Below, in pieces: positions 10,028-17,980 of a DNA stretch of 42,066 nucleotides. A program made the position numbers and the translations under genes. The notes beneath the pieces are model-generated. The model saw only the letters and a list, made by a program, of their open reading frames with translations, was not told the DNA's origin and ran no database searches. Numbering within the stretch: the first letter of the stretch is position 1; each line of letters begins with the position of its first letter. This DNA is from Pseudomonas yamanorum (lineage in GTDB: Bacteria > Pseudomonadota > Gammaproteobacteria > Pseudomonadales > Pseudomonadaceae). Where the stretch lies: the NCBI RefSeq assembly GCF_013386765.1, contig NZ_JACARE010000008.1:1-42066 (forward strand). The letters run 5' to 3'.

Positions 10028-11292
10028 GTGTGGATAAAACCCCGGTACGGCCAACCCTGCGCTCAGTCATCGGTCGCGGGCACCTGAGCCTGGCGCTGAT
10101 GGCGGTGACCATGGCGAGTGTCTCGCTGACGCTGCTCGGGGTGCTTGCGTTGCGGGTGTATGCCGACCACAACCTGCATTTGATCGCCCGCTCCATCAAC
10201 TACACCGTAGAAGCGGCCGTGGTGTTCAACGACAGTGCGGCGGCTACTGAAGCGTTGGCGGTGATTGCCTCGGAGGAAGAGGTGGCCGAGGCCGAGGTCT
10301 TCAATGTCGACGGCAAGCAACTGGCACATTGGGAGCGCCCGGAAACCGGGATGCTCTCAATGATTGAGCTGCAGTTGGCGCATGCACTGCTCGAACAGCC
10401 GATCACCCAGCCGATCCTGCATCAGGGTCAAGTTATCGGCAGTGTCCACCTGACGGGGCATGGCGGCAGCCTGTTGCGCTTCCTGCTCAGTGGGCTGGCC
10501 GGGATTCTGATATGCACCGCCCTCAGTGCCTGGGTCGCCTTGTTCCTGGCGCGGCGGCTGTTGCGTGGCATCACCGGGCCGCTGCACAGCCTCGCCTCGG
10601 TGGCCCACGCCGCCCGCAGCGAGCGGGCGTTTGACCGGCGCGTGCCACCGGCGCAAATCGCCGAGCTCGACAGCCTGGGCAATGACTTCAACGCCTTGCT
10701 CGACGAGATGGAAGCCTGGCAAACCCACCTGCAAAGCGAAAACGAAACCCTTGCCCACCAGGCCAGCCACGACAGCCTGACCGGGCTGCCCAACCGGGCG
10801 TTCTTTGAAGGGCGATTGATTCGTGCCCTGCGCAGCGCCGCCAAACTCAACGAGAAAGTCGCGGTGTTGTTCCTCGACAGCGACCGCTTCAAAGACATCA
10901 ACGACAACTTCGGGCACGCCGCCGGCGATGCGGTATTGGTGGCCGTGGCGGCGCGCGTGCGTGCGCAACTGCGCGAAGACGATCTGGTGGCACGCCTGGG
11001 TGGCGACGAGTTTGCGATCCTGCTGTCGCCCCTGCACAAGCTGGAGGACGCCCAGCGCATCGCCGACAAGATCATCGCCAGCATGGATACACCGATTCCT
11101 CTGCCCGGCGACACCCAGGTATTGACCTCACTCAGTATCGGCATTGCCGTCTACCCTGACCATGGCGCCACCCCGGGCACCCTGCTCAACGCCGCCGACG
11201 CGGCGATGTACCAGGCCAAACGGCTTTCCCAGGGGGGCCAGCAAACGGCGGAATCGGAGGATCCCGCTGTCAACGTTCAACACAGGAGTTGA
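10024..11292 (+). CDS. yfiN: YfiN/TpbB inner-membrane diguanylate cyclase
   Basis: This enzyme makes cyclic-di-GMP from two GTP and promotes attachment and biofilm growth. The 422-residue protein has a first membrane helix (about 22-46), a periplasmic sensing region (about 47-150), a second helix (about 153-176), a HAMP linker (to about 230) and a GGDEF domain from about 250. The active loop GGDEF is at 326-330. An RxxD product-inhibition site (R317 to D320) sits exactly five residues before it, so both catalysis and feedback inhibition look intact. It overlaps yfiR by ATGA and is followed after 4 bp by yfiB, supporting one operon. Confidence 0.92.
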   Translation: MSVDKTPVRPTLRSVIGRGHLSLALMAVTMASVSLTLLGVLALRVYADHNLHLIARSINYTVEAAVVFNDSAAATEALAVIASEEEVAEAEVFNVDGKQLAHWERPETGMLSMIELQLAHALLEQPITQPILHQGQVIGSVHLTGHGGSLLRFLLSGLAGILICTALSAWVALFLARRLLRGITGPLHSLASVAHAARSERAFDRRVPPAQIAELDSLGNDFNALLDEMEAWQTHLQSENETLAHQASHDSLTGLPNRAFFEGRLIRALRSAAKLNEKVAVLFLDSDRFKDINDNFGHAAGDAVLVAVAARVRAQLREDDLVARLGGDEFAILLSPLHKLEDAQRIADKIIASMDTPIPLPGDTQVLTSLSIGIAVYPDHGATPGTLLNAADAAMYQAKRLSQGGQQTAESEDPAVNVQHRS

Positions 11293-11296
11293 TCCC

Positions 11297-11788
11297 TTGT
11301 TCTCGACCGCACGTTTTTTGTTTATCACCTTGCTCGTGGCCCTGCTCGCGCTGACGGGCTGCCAGACCCCGCCACCCAAAGGCCTGACACCGGCGCAGAT
11401 TGCCGTGCTCAAACAACAGGGTTTTGAACTGACTGATGAGGGTTGGGCCTTTGGCCTCTCGGGCAAGGTGCTGTTTGGCAGCGACGTCGAAGTGCTGAAT
11501 GCACCCAGCACCGAGATCGTCCAGCGCATCGGCAAGGCGCTGTTGGGCGTGGGCATTGAGCGGGTGCGGGTCGACGGCCACACCGACGCCTCGGGCAAGG
11601 AGACCTACAACCAGCAACTGTCCCTGCGCCGGGCCAAAAGCGTTGCGCACGTGTTGGCGGGTGTGGGGATGAAAGAAGAAAACGTGCAACTGCGCGGGCT
11701 GGGCAGCAGCGAACCGGTGGCCTCCAACGAGACCGCGGCGGGGCGTACCGAGAACCGACGGGTGTCGATTGTGGTGATTGCTGACTAG
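11297..11788 (+). CDS. yfiB: YfiB OmpA-like outer-membrane lipoprotein
   Basis: YfiB is an outer-membrane lipoprotein that binds peptidoglycan and captures YfiR, which relieves YfiN inhibition. The 163-residue product has a lipoprotein signal ending in LTGC with the lipidated residue at C22, then an OmpA-type peptidoglycan-binding domain with the GHTDASG motif and the following LSLRRAKSV helix. A TTG start at 11297 is chosen because AGGAG (11284-11288) is 8 bp upstream and it gives a compact signal peptide; the only ATG in frame lies far upstream inside yfiN. The TTG start is probable rather than proven. Confidence 0.88.
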   Translation: MFSTARFLFITLLVALLALTGCQTPPPKGLTPAQIAVLKQQGFELTDEGWAFGLSGKVLFGSDVEVLNAPSTEIVQRIGKALLGVGIERVRVDGHTDASGKETYNQQLSLRRAKSVAHVLAGVGMKEENVQLRGLGSSEPVASNETAAGRTENRRVSIVVIAD

Positions 11789-11823
11789 TCTGGCTTCCGG
11801 GCAATTCGAGTTGGAATGCAATC

Positions 11824-11919
11824 AATGTGGGAGCCGGGCTTGCCCGCGATGGCGGTGTATCAGTTGATGTATTGGGTGACTGACACACCGCCATCGCGGG
11901 CAAGCCCGGCTCCCACATT
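11824..11919. repeat. REPIN, family A (35-bp inverted arms)
   Basis: Arms at 11824-11858 and 11885-11919 are perfect 35-bp inverted copies containing GTGGGAGCCGGGCTTGCCCG. They are separated by 26 bp. The element lies downstream of yfiB and can fold into a long hairpin that could stop transcription or protect mRNA ends. Confidence 0.9.
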
Positions 11920-11950
11920 TTATTTGTGGCGTGCTTTATATGACGTCCGC

Positions 11951-12067
11951 TTAACCACTTGGCAACATGGCCTTGGTCAGGTCATCAACCACGGCCTTCC
12001 CCATCTCACACAGATAATGCGCAGCCCACGCATACTGCTCGCCACGCACATCCATGGCGGCTTCCAT
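11951..12067 (-). pseudogene. remnant of a small DUF3077-like gene
   Basis: On the minus strand 38 codons read MEAAMDVRGEQYAW, then AAHYLCEMGKAVVDDL and a short tail before TAA at 11951-11953. This resembles the C-terminal half of DUF3077-type small Pseudomonas proteins of unknown function. The similar frame continues upstream ([13 protein letters not shown]) into the end of the neighbouring LysR gene, but a stop comes soon after and no start or ribosome site is visible. I read it as a truncated remnant. It could instead be a short real peptide; the family call is from memory of the motif. Confidence 0.45.
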
Positions 12068-12075
12068 TGCGAGCT

Positions 12076-13023
12076 TCAGCCTGCAAACCGCATCTCCCGC
12101 GTCTCCCCCATCAACAACGGCTGATTCTGCTCCGTCACCTCACGGATGTAATCCCACAACAGGGTGATCCGTTTCAACTTCCTCAAGTCCTCGCGGCAGT
12201 ACATCCAGAACTGCCGCGTAATGTTGATCTCTTTGCCCAGCACTGGCAGCAATCGCGGGTCCTGCGCCGCCAAGAAGCACGGCAAGATCGCCAGCGATCG
12301 CCCCTGCTGCGCCGCCACGTACTGCGCGATCACGCTGGTGCTGCGCAAGCTCGCGCTGGCGCCGGGCACCACGTTGGCCAGGTACAGCAGCTCCGAACTG
12401 AACGCCAGGTCATCTACGTAACTGATAAACGGATGTTCGGCCAGATCCGCCGCCCGGCGGATGGGCGGATGCTGGTCGAGGTATTCCTGGGTCGCGTACA
12501 GCTGCAGTTTGTAGTCGCACAGTTTGCAGCACACGTACGGCCCGTGTTCCGGACGCTCCAGGGCGATGACGATATCCGCTTCGCGCTTGGACAGGCTGAT
12601 GAAGTGGGGCAGGGGCAGGATGTCCACGGAGATCGCCGGGTAGGTGTCGACGAAGTGGCTCAGTTGCGGGGTGATGAAGAAGCTGCCGAACCCCTCGGTG
12701 CAGCCCATGCGCACGTGGCCCGACAGCGCCACGCCGGAGCCGGATACCTGTTCGCAGGCCATGTGCAACGTGCTTTCGATGGACTCGGCGTAACCCAGCA
12801 AGCGCTGGCCTTCTGTGGTCAAAACGAAGCCGTTGGTCCGGGATTTTTCAAACAGCAGGGTGCCCAGGGATCCTTCAAGGGAGCTGATGCGTCGCGACAC
12901 GGTGGTGTAGTCCACCGCCAGGCGCTTGGCGGCGACGCTGGCCTTGCGGGTGCGGGCAACTTCGAGGAAAAACTTCAGGTCATCCCAGTTCAGGGAGCCT
13001 AGTGACGTGATGTTTTTTTGCAT
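12076..13023 (-). CDS. LysR-family regulator divergent from mmsAB
   Basis: This is a LysR-type transcription factor of 315 residues with an N-terminal winged helix ([20 protein letters not shown], residues 11-30) and a periplasmic-binding-protein-like effector domain. It is transcribed away from mmsA, so it probably controls mmsAB in response to a valine-derived acid; this is inferred from position. In P. aeruginosa the mmsAB regulator is an AraC-type protein, so the regulator differs here. The ATG at 13023 is preferred over an upstream in-frame ATG at 13098, because the latter would span the promoter region and add 25 atypical residues. The last codons overlap the DUF3077-like remnant frame. 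Confidence 0.85.
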   Translation of the reverse strand: MQKNITSLGSLNWDDLKFFLEVARTRKASVAAKRLAVDYTTVSRRISSLEGSLGTLLFEKSRTNGFVLTTEGQRLLGYAESIESTLHMACEQVSGSGVALSGHVRMGCTEGFGSFFITPQLSHFVDTYPAISVDILPLPHFISLSKREADIVIALERPEHGPYVCCKLCDYKLQLYATQEYLDQHPPIRRAADLAEHPFISYVDDLAFSSELLYLANVVPGASASLRSTSVIAQYVAAQQGRSLAILPCFLAAQDPRLLPVLGKEINITRQFWMYCREDLRKLKRITLLWDYIREVTEQNQPLLMGETREMRFAG

Positions 13024-13039
13024 ATTGGACCGGCTTTTA

Positions 13040-13074
13040 TGTGCGTTCTTATTAGAAGTTTGCACATCTATACT
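13040..13074 (+). promoter_or_regulatory. mmsA promoter with nested LysR-type palindrome
   Basis: A good -10 box TATACT (13069-13074) lies 17 bp after TTCTTA (13046-13051). A nested inverted repeat spans 13040-13066: TGTGC pairs with GCACA, and inside it TTCT pairs with AGAA. The palindrome overlaps the -35 box, as activator or repressor sites of LysR proteins often do. Placement is seen directly; function is inferred. Confidence 0.5.
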
Positions 13075-13155
13075 CCAAAAACAGTCCGAACGCCTCATTC
13101 CTCAAGGCGATTCAACGCCTTGGTTCTCTGCATACCTACAAGAATTGGAGACCAC

Positions 13156-14673
13156 ATGAACGCATCTGCCGATATTTCCGTAAAACAGGTCAAGCTGCTG
13201 ATCAACGGCGAGTGGGTCGAATCCAAGACCACCGAATGGCAAGACATCGTCAACCCGGCCACCCAGCAAGTGTTGGCCCGCGTACCGTTTTCCACCCCCG
13301 AAGAAGTCAACGCTGCCATCGACGCCGCCCATCGCGCCTTCCAGACCTGGAAGCTGACGCCGATCGGTGCGCGCATGCGCATCATGCTCAAGCTGCAAGC
13401 CTTGATCCGCGAGCACTCCAAGCGCATCGCCGTGGTGCTCAGCGCCGAGCAGGGCAAGACCATTGCCGACGCTGAAGGCGACATTTTCCGTGGCCTGGAA
13501 GTGGTGGAGCATGCGTGCTCCATCGGCACCCTGCAGATGGGCGAATTCGCGGAAAACGTCGCCGGTGGCGTCGATACCTACACCCTGCGCCAGCCGATCG
13601 GCGTGTGCGCCGGCATTACCCCGTTCAACTTCCCGGCGATGATTCCGCTGTGGATGTTCCCGATGGCCATCGCCTGCGGTAACACCTTCGTACTCAAGCC
13701 GTCGGAACAGGACCCGCTGTCGACCGTGCTGCTGGTGGAGCTGGCGCTGGAAGCCGGTGTGCCAGCCGGTGTGCTGAACGTGGTTCATGGCGGCAAGGAC
13801 GTGGTGGATGCGCTCTGCACCCATAAAGACATCAAGGCGGTGTCCTTCGTCGGTTCGACCGCCGTCGGTACCCACGTCTACGACCTCGCCGGCAAACACG
13901 GCAAGCGCGTGCAATCGATGATGGGCGCCAAGAACCACGCCGTGGTGCTTCCGGATGCCAATCGCGAGCAAACCCTGAACGCCCTGGTAGGTGCCGGTTT
14001 CGGCGCCGCCGGTCAGCGTTGCATGGCAACTTCCGTGGTGGTGCTGGTGGGCGCGGCCAAGCAATGGCTGCCGGACCTCAAGGCCCTGGCGCAAAAGCTC
14101 AAGGTGAACGCCGGCAGCGAAGCGGGCACCGATGTGGGCCCGGTGATCTCCAAGCGCGCCAAGGCACGCATCCTCGACCTGATCGAAAGTGGTGTAAAAG
14201 AAGGCGCCAAGCTGGAGCTGGATGGCCGTGGCATCAAGGTGCCGGGTTTTGAAGACGGCAATTTCGTCGGCCCGACCCTGTTCTCTGGCGTGACCACTGA
14301 CATGCAGATCTACACCCAGGAAATCTTCGGCCCGGTGCTGGTGGTGCTGGAAGTCGACACCCTCGACCAGGCCATTGCCCTGGTGAACGCCAACCCGTTC
14401 GGCAACGGCACCGGCCTGTTCACCCAGAGCGGCGCGGCGGCGCGTAAATTCCAGAGCGAAATCGATGTGGGCCAGGTTGGCATCAACATCCCGATCCCGG
14501 TGCCAGTGCCGTTCTTCAGCTTCACCGGTTCCCGTGGTTCGAAACTCGGCGACCTGGGCCCGTATGGCAAGCAAGTGGTGCAGTTCTACACCCAGACCAA
14601 AACCGTCACCAGCCGCTGGTTCGACGACGACAGCGTCAACGATGGCGTCAACACCACCATCAACCTGCGCTGA
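13156..14673 (+). CDS. mmsA: methylmalonate-semialdehyde dehydrogenase (CoA-acylating)
   Basis: MmsA converts methylmalonate semialdehyde (from valine) or malonate semialdehyde to propionyl-CoA or acetyl-CoA with NAD and CoA. The 505-residue protein is a full ALDH-superfamily enzyme: TPFNFP around N158, the NAD-binding FVGSTAVGT loop at 231-239, and the catalytic C289 in [10 protein letters not shown]. It carries MGAKNH in place of the usual catalytic glutamate motif, the hallmark of this CoA-dependent subfamily. The ATG at 13156 has TTGGAG upstream. mmsB follows after 14 bp in the same operon. Confidence 0.95.
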   Translation: MNASADISVKQVKLLINGEWVESKTTEWQDIVNPATQQVLARVPFSTPEEVNAAIDAAHRAFQTWKLTPIGARMRIMLKLQALIREHSKRIAVVLSAEQGKTIADAEGDIFRGLEVVEHACSIGTLQMGEFAENVAGGVDTYTLRQPIGVCAGITPFNFPAMIPLWMFPMAIACGNTFVLKPSEQDPLSTVLLVELALEAGVPAGVLNVVHGGKDVVDALCTHKDIKAVSFVGSTAVGTHVYDLAGKHGKRVQSMMGAKNHAVVLPDANREQTLNALVGAGFGAAGQRCMATSVVVLVGAAKQWLPDLKALAQKLKVNAGSEAGTDVGPVISKRAKARILDLIESGVKEGAKLELDGRGIKVPGFEDGNFVGPTLFSGVTTDMQIYTQEIFGPVLVVLEVDTLDQAIALVNANPFGNGTGLFTQSGAAARKFQSEIDVGQVGINIPIPVPVPFFSFTGSRGSKLGDLGPYGKQVVQFYTQTKTVTSRWFDDDSVNDGVNTTINLR

Positions 14674-14687
14674 TCGAGGAGACGACC

Positions 14688-15575
14688 ATGAAGATTGCAT
14701 TTATTGGCCTGGGCAACATGGGCGCGCCGATGGCGCGCAACCTGATCAAGGCAGGCCACGCGCTGAACCTGTTTGACCTGAACCAGACCGTGCTCAAGGA
14801 ACTGGCCGAACTGGGCGGCACCATCAGCGCCTCGCCGCGCGCGGCAGCAGAAGGCGCCGAGTTGGTGGTAACCATGCTTCCGGCTGCGGCCCATGTGCGC
14901 AGCGTATGGCTGGGTGAAGACGGCGTGCTGGCCGGCATTGGCAAAGGCGTGCCGGCGGTGGATTGCAGCACCATCGACCCGCAAACCGCTCGCGACGTGG
15001 CGGCTGCGGCGGCGAAACACGGCGTGGTGATGGCCGATGCCCCGGTGTCCGGCGGCACCGGCGGCGCCCAGGCCGGGACGTTGACCTTCATGGTCGGCGC
15101 CACCCCGGAACTGTTCGCCACCCTGCAGCCAGTGCTGGCGCAGATGGGCCGCAACATCGTGCACTGCGGTGAAGTCGGCACCGGGCAAATCGCCAAGATC
15201 TGCAACAACCTGCTGCTGGGCATCACCATGGTCGGCGTCAGCGAAGCCATGGCCCTGGGCGATGCGCTGGGCATCGACACCCAAGTCCTGGCGGGAATCA
15301 TCAACAGCTCCACCGGGCGCTGCTGGAGCTCGGACACCTACAATCCGTGGCCCGGGATTATCGAAACGGCGCCGTCGTCCCGGGGTTATACCGGTGGGTT
15401 TGGTGCGGAACTGATGCTCAAGGATCTGGGACTGGCCACTGAAGCAGCACGCCAGGCGCACCAACCGGTGATCCTCGGCGCGGTGGCGCAGCAGTTGTAT
15501 CAATCGATGAGCCAGCGTGGAGAAGGGGGCAAGGACTTCTCGGCGATCATCAACAGTTATCGCAAGCCCCAATAG
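14688..15575 (+). CDS. mmsB: 3-hydroxyisobutyrate dehydrogenase
   Basis: MmsB oxidises 3-hydroxyisobutyrate to methylmalonate semialdehyde with NAD, one step before MmsA in valine breakdown. The 295-residue protein has the N-terminal Rossmann motif GLGNMG at 7-12, the substrate-binding SGGTGGA at 121-127 and the catalytic lysine K170 in GTGQIAKICNN. The start has GAGGAG upstream. It is the second gene of the mmsAB operon and is complete. It ends near a hairpin shared with the convergent cupin gene. Confidence 0.95.
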   Translation: MKIAFIGLGNMGAPMARNLIKAGHALNLFDLNQTVLKELAELGGTISASPRAAAEGAELVVTMLPAAAHVRSVWLGEDGVLAGIGKGVPAVDCSTIDPQTARDVAAAAAKHGVVMADAPVSGGTGGAQAGTLTFMVGATPELFATLQPVLAQMGRNIVHCGEVGTGQIAKICNNLLLGITMVGVSEAMALGDALGIDTQVLAGIINSSTGRCWSSDTYNPWPGIIETAPSSRGYTGGFGAELMLKDLGLATEAARQAHQPVILGAVAQQLYQSMSQRGEGGKDFSAIINSYRKPQ

Positions 15576-15580
15576 GGCGT

Positions 15581-15612
15581 TTGTGGTGAGGGGGCAAGCC
15601 CTCTCACCACAA
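15581..15612. repeat. hairpin between convergent mmsB and cupin gene
   Basis: A 15-bp stem with a 2-base loop and one G-T mismatch joins TTGTGGTGAGGGGGC to GCCCTCTCACCACAA. It resembles the GTGGCGAGGGAGC family of REP sequences seen at 35399 and at the window end. It has no T-run but could act as a two-way transcript end. Confidence 0.65.
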
Positions 15613-15617
15613 TGGCT

Positions 15618-15962
15618 TCAGGCAAACACAAAATACTTACGCACCGTCTCGACCACTTCCCACGTCCCCTTCATCCCCGGTTCCACCACGAAGATATCCC
15701 CAGCCCGTAAATGGATGGGCTCCAGGCCGTCCGGGGTGATCACGCAGTAGCCTTCCTGGAAATGGCAGTATTCCCACTTCACATACTCCACCCGCCATTT
15801 GCCCGGGGTGCAGATCCAGGTGCCCATGATCTTGCTGCCGTCTTCGCTGGTGTAGGCGTTGAGGTTGACGGTGTGCGGGTCGCCTTCGAGTTTTTCCCAT
15901 TTGCAGGCGTCGAGCACCGGCAGTGGGTGGGTGTCGCGCAGTACGGTGATTGGCTTGGACAT
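15618..15962 (-). CDS. small cupin-domain protein
   Basis: This is a 114-residue single-domain cupin, close to the cupin_3/DUF861 type (ureidoglycine aminohydrolase-like fold). The EYCHFQEGYCVITPDG strand and the following GDIFVVEPGMKGTWEV segment are the recognisable core. Its function is not known. The ATG at 15962 gives a clean N-terminus (MSKPITVL); the longer frame extends into REP DNA. It converges with mmsB and is divergent from kynB, so it has its own promoter. Nothing in the neighbourhood fixes its role. Confidence 0.8.
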   Translation of the reverse strand: MSKPITVLRDTHPLPVLDACKWEKLEGDPHTVNLNAYTSEDGSKIMGTWICTPGKWRVEYVKWEYCHFQEGYCVITPDGLEPIHLRAGDIFVVEPGMKGTWEVVETVRKYFVFA

Positions 15963-16351
15963 GATGATTCCGAGGCAGAGGAAGGGAAGCCCGAACCCTA
16001 GCGCCTTGGGCGGCGTGCCAGTGGTCTGAACTCGACATCGGGATGCCCAGAAGCGCAGGCATTTGCACAGCCGTGAGTCACCGCTAACCCCTGTGGGAGC
16101 CGGGCTTGCCCGCGATGGCGGAGTGTCAGGCGATGGACGGGCAAGCTGTGCCGACCTCATCGCGGGCAAGCCCGGCTCCCACAGGGAATATTTGTTGTTT
16201 GAAGGATTGAGTCAGTACGAAATATCTGTGCGCCAATCAGCCATTTCCTCGCAGTAAGTGCGAAAGATTTCCCGCTTTGCGCTGGAATTCGCAAGAATAT
16301 TTACAGCTGGCCCTCGTATCATTCACCCCAGTAACGACCGAGAGCCTTGAA
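15963..16351. other. gene-free stretch between cupin gene and kynB
   Basis: This 389-bp region separates two divergent genes. The middle is a REPIN (16090-16185). The kynB-side part is AT-richer and should hold the kynBA promoter; a GCGAA/TTCGC inverted pair and a GAATTCGCAAGAATATT segment near 16286-16302 could be regulator contacts, but no convincing -35/-10 pair was found. Confidence 0.5.
16090..16185. repeat. REPIN, family A
   Basis: Perfect 28-bp inverted arms at 16090-16117 and 16158-16185 (core GTGGGAGCCGGGCTTGCCCG). They enclose about 40 bp. The element sits between the divergent cupin gene and kynB, an unusual place for a terminator-like element. Confidence 0.9.
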
Positions 16352-17002
16352 ATGAATCCAATAAAAACGTGGTGGGACATCAGCCCGCCCTTGAGCACCG
16401 CGACCCCGACCTGGCCGGGTGATACGCCGTTTCAGGAAGAGCGCGTCTGGCAGTTCGGCCCTGAGTGCCCGGTGAATGTCGGGCGCATCACTCTGTCGCC
16501 CCACACCGGCGCTCATGTAGACGCGCCACTGCACTACAGCGCCGACGGTGCGCCGATTGGCGAAGTGTCCCTGGATGTGTACATGGGCCCGTGCCGGGTG
16601 CTGCATTGCCTGGGCAGTGGCGCGTTGGTGCAGCCGCACCAATTGGAAGGCCACCTGGAGGACCTGCCGGAGCGTGTGCTGTTGCGCACTTATCAACAGG
16701 TGCCGCTGGAGACCTGGGATTCGAATTTCACTGCGGTCGCCCCGGAAACGATTGAGCTGCTGGCCAGCCTCGGTGTGCGCCTGATCGGTATCGACACGCC
16801 GTCGCTGGACCCGCAGCAGTCCAAGACCATGGATTCCCACAACGCCGTGGCCCGGCATGGCATGGCGATTCTCGAAGGCATCGTCCTTGATGACGTGCCG
16901 GAGGGTGATTACGAGTTGATCGCGCTGCCGTTGCGTTTTGCCAACCTCGATGCCAGCCCGGTACGAGCCATCCTCCGCCCGCTCAAGGAGCCCACGCGAT
17001 GA
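16352..17002 (+). CDS. kynB: kynurenine formamidase
   Basis: KynB hydrolyses N-formylkynurenine to kynurenine and formate, step two of tryptophan breakdown. The 216-residue protein has the metal-binding [11 protein letters not shown] motif with H51, H55, D57 and H61, and GIDTPSLDP later on, both typical of bacterial KynB. The ATG at 16352 gives the standard [14 protein letters not shown] opening; an earlier in-frame ATG at 16277 lies in the promoter region. The ribosome site is weak. The stop overlaps kynA as ATGA, so kynB and kynA form a coupled pair. Confidence 0.94.
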   Translation: MNPIKTWWDISPPLSTATPTWPGDTPFQEERVWQFGPECPVNVGRITLSPHTGAHVDAPLHYSADGAPIGEVSLDVYMGPCRVLHCLGSGALVQPHQLEGHLEDLPERVLLRTYQQVPLETWDSNFTAVAPETIELLASLGVRLIGIDTPSLDPQQSKTMDSHNAVARHGMAILEGIVLDDVPEGDYELIALPLRFANLDASPVRAILRPLKEPTR

Positions 17003-17856
17003 GCCAGTGTCCTTTCTCCCCTGACTACCAGCCGCCGGAAGAATGGCATAACGCCGAGCTGAATTTTTCCGAGTCCATGAGCTACGGCGACTACCTGGAC
17101 CTGGGCAAAGTGCTCAGCGCCCAGCACCCGCTGTCGCCGGACCACAACGAGATGCTGTTCATCATCCAGCACCAGACCTCGGAGTTGTGGATGAAGCTGA
17201 TGCTCCACGAGCTCAAGGCCGCCCGCGAACACGTGCGCCTGGGTGAGTTGCCGCCGGCATTCAAGATGCTGGCGCGGGTGTCGCGGATCTTTGACCAACT
17301 GGTGCACGCCTGGGCGGTGCTGGCGACCATGACGCCGTCGGAGTACAAGTCGATCCGCCCGTACCTGGGGCAATCGTCGGGCTTCCAGTCGTTCCAGTAC
17401 CGGGAAATCGAATTCATCCTCGGCAATAAAAGTGCGGCGCTGTTGCGGCCTCACGCCCATCGCCCTGAGCTGTTGAACGAGCTGAAAGTGGCGATTGCTA
17501 CGCCGTCGCTGTATGACGAGGCGGTCAACCTGATGGCCAAGGCCGGACTGGCGATCGACCCCAAACGCGGCGAACGCGACCCGACCGCGCCGACGGTTCA
17601 CGATGATTCCGTTGAGGCGGCGTGGCGCGAGGTCTATCGCGACCCGAGCCGTTATTGGGACCTGTACCAACTGGCCGAAAAGTTTATCGACCTGGAAGAT
17701 TCCTTCCGCCAATGGCGCTTCCGCCACGTCACCACGGTGGAGCGAATCATCGGCTTCCAGCCGGGCACCGGCGGCACCGAAGGCGTGGGTTACCTGCGCA
17801 AGATGCTCGACACCGTGCTGTTCCCCGAGCTGTGGCGAGTGCGTTCCACGCTGTAA
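16999..17856 (+). CDS. kynA: tryptophan 2,3-dioxygenase
   Basis: KynA is a heme enzyme that opens the indole ring of L-tryptophan with O2 to give N-formylkynurenine. The 285-residue protein has the active-site H58 in [11 protein letters not shown] and the likely heme ligand H243 in [13 protein letters not shown], matching H55 and H240 of the Xanthomonas enzyme. The C-terminal [15 protein letters not shown] is also typical. It follows kynB with an ATGA overlap and is the first catabolic step of the pathway spread over the next 14 kb. A strong terminator follows. Confidence 0.95.
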   Translation: MSQCPFSPDYQPPEEWHNAELNFSESMSYGDYLDLGKVLSAQHPLSPDHNEMLFIIQHQTSELWMKLMLHELKAAREHVRLGELPPAFKMLARVSRIFDQLVHAWAVLATMTPSEYKSIRPYLGQSSGFQSFQYREIEFILGNKSAALLRPHAHRPELLNELKVAIATPSLYDEAVNLMAKAGLAIDPKRGERDPTAPTVHDDSVEAAWREVYRDPSRYWDLYQLAEKFIDLEDSFRQWRFRHVTTVERIIGFQPGTGGTEGVGYLRKMLDTVLFPELWRVRSTL

Positions 17857-17858
17857 TA

Positions 17859-17885
17859 AAAAAGCCCCGGAGAACCGGGGCTTTT
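17859..17885 (+). terminator. rho-independent terminator after kynA
   Basis: The stem AAAGCCCCGG, loop AGAA and CCGGGGCTTTT begin just 2 bp after the kynA stop. This is the clearest intrinsic terminator in the window. Confidence 0.9.
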
Positions 17886-17905
17886 CATTTGCAATACGAT
17901 CCAAA

Positions 17906-17977
17906 TGTGGGAGCTGGCTTGCCTGCGATAGCGGTGTATCAGTCACCACCGCTATCGCAGGCAAGCCAGCTCCCACA
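17906..17977. repeat. REPIN, family A (GGAGCTGGCTTGCC variant)
   Basis: Perfect 31-bp inverted arms at 17906-17936 and 17947-17977 with a 10-bp loop. It fills the gap between convergent kynA and the permease and ends 3 bp before the permease stop codon. Confidence 0.92.
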
Positions 17978-17980
17978 GGT

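Noticed and set aside
13740..13747. GCTGGCGC octamers, a proposed Chi sequence in a Pseudomonas, near and beyond recCBD
   Set aside because: They occur at many places (for example 31707 and 28082) inside Leu-Ala codons and are expected from composition. No enrichment can be shown by eye.
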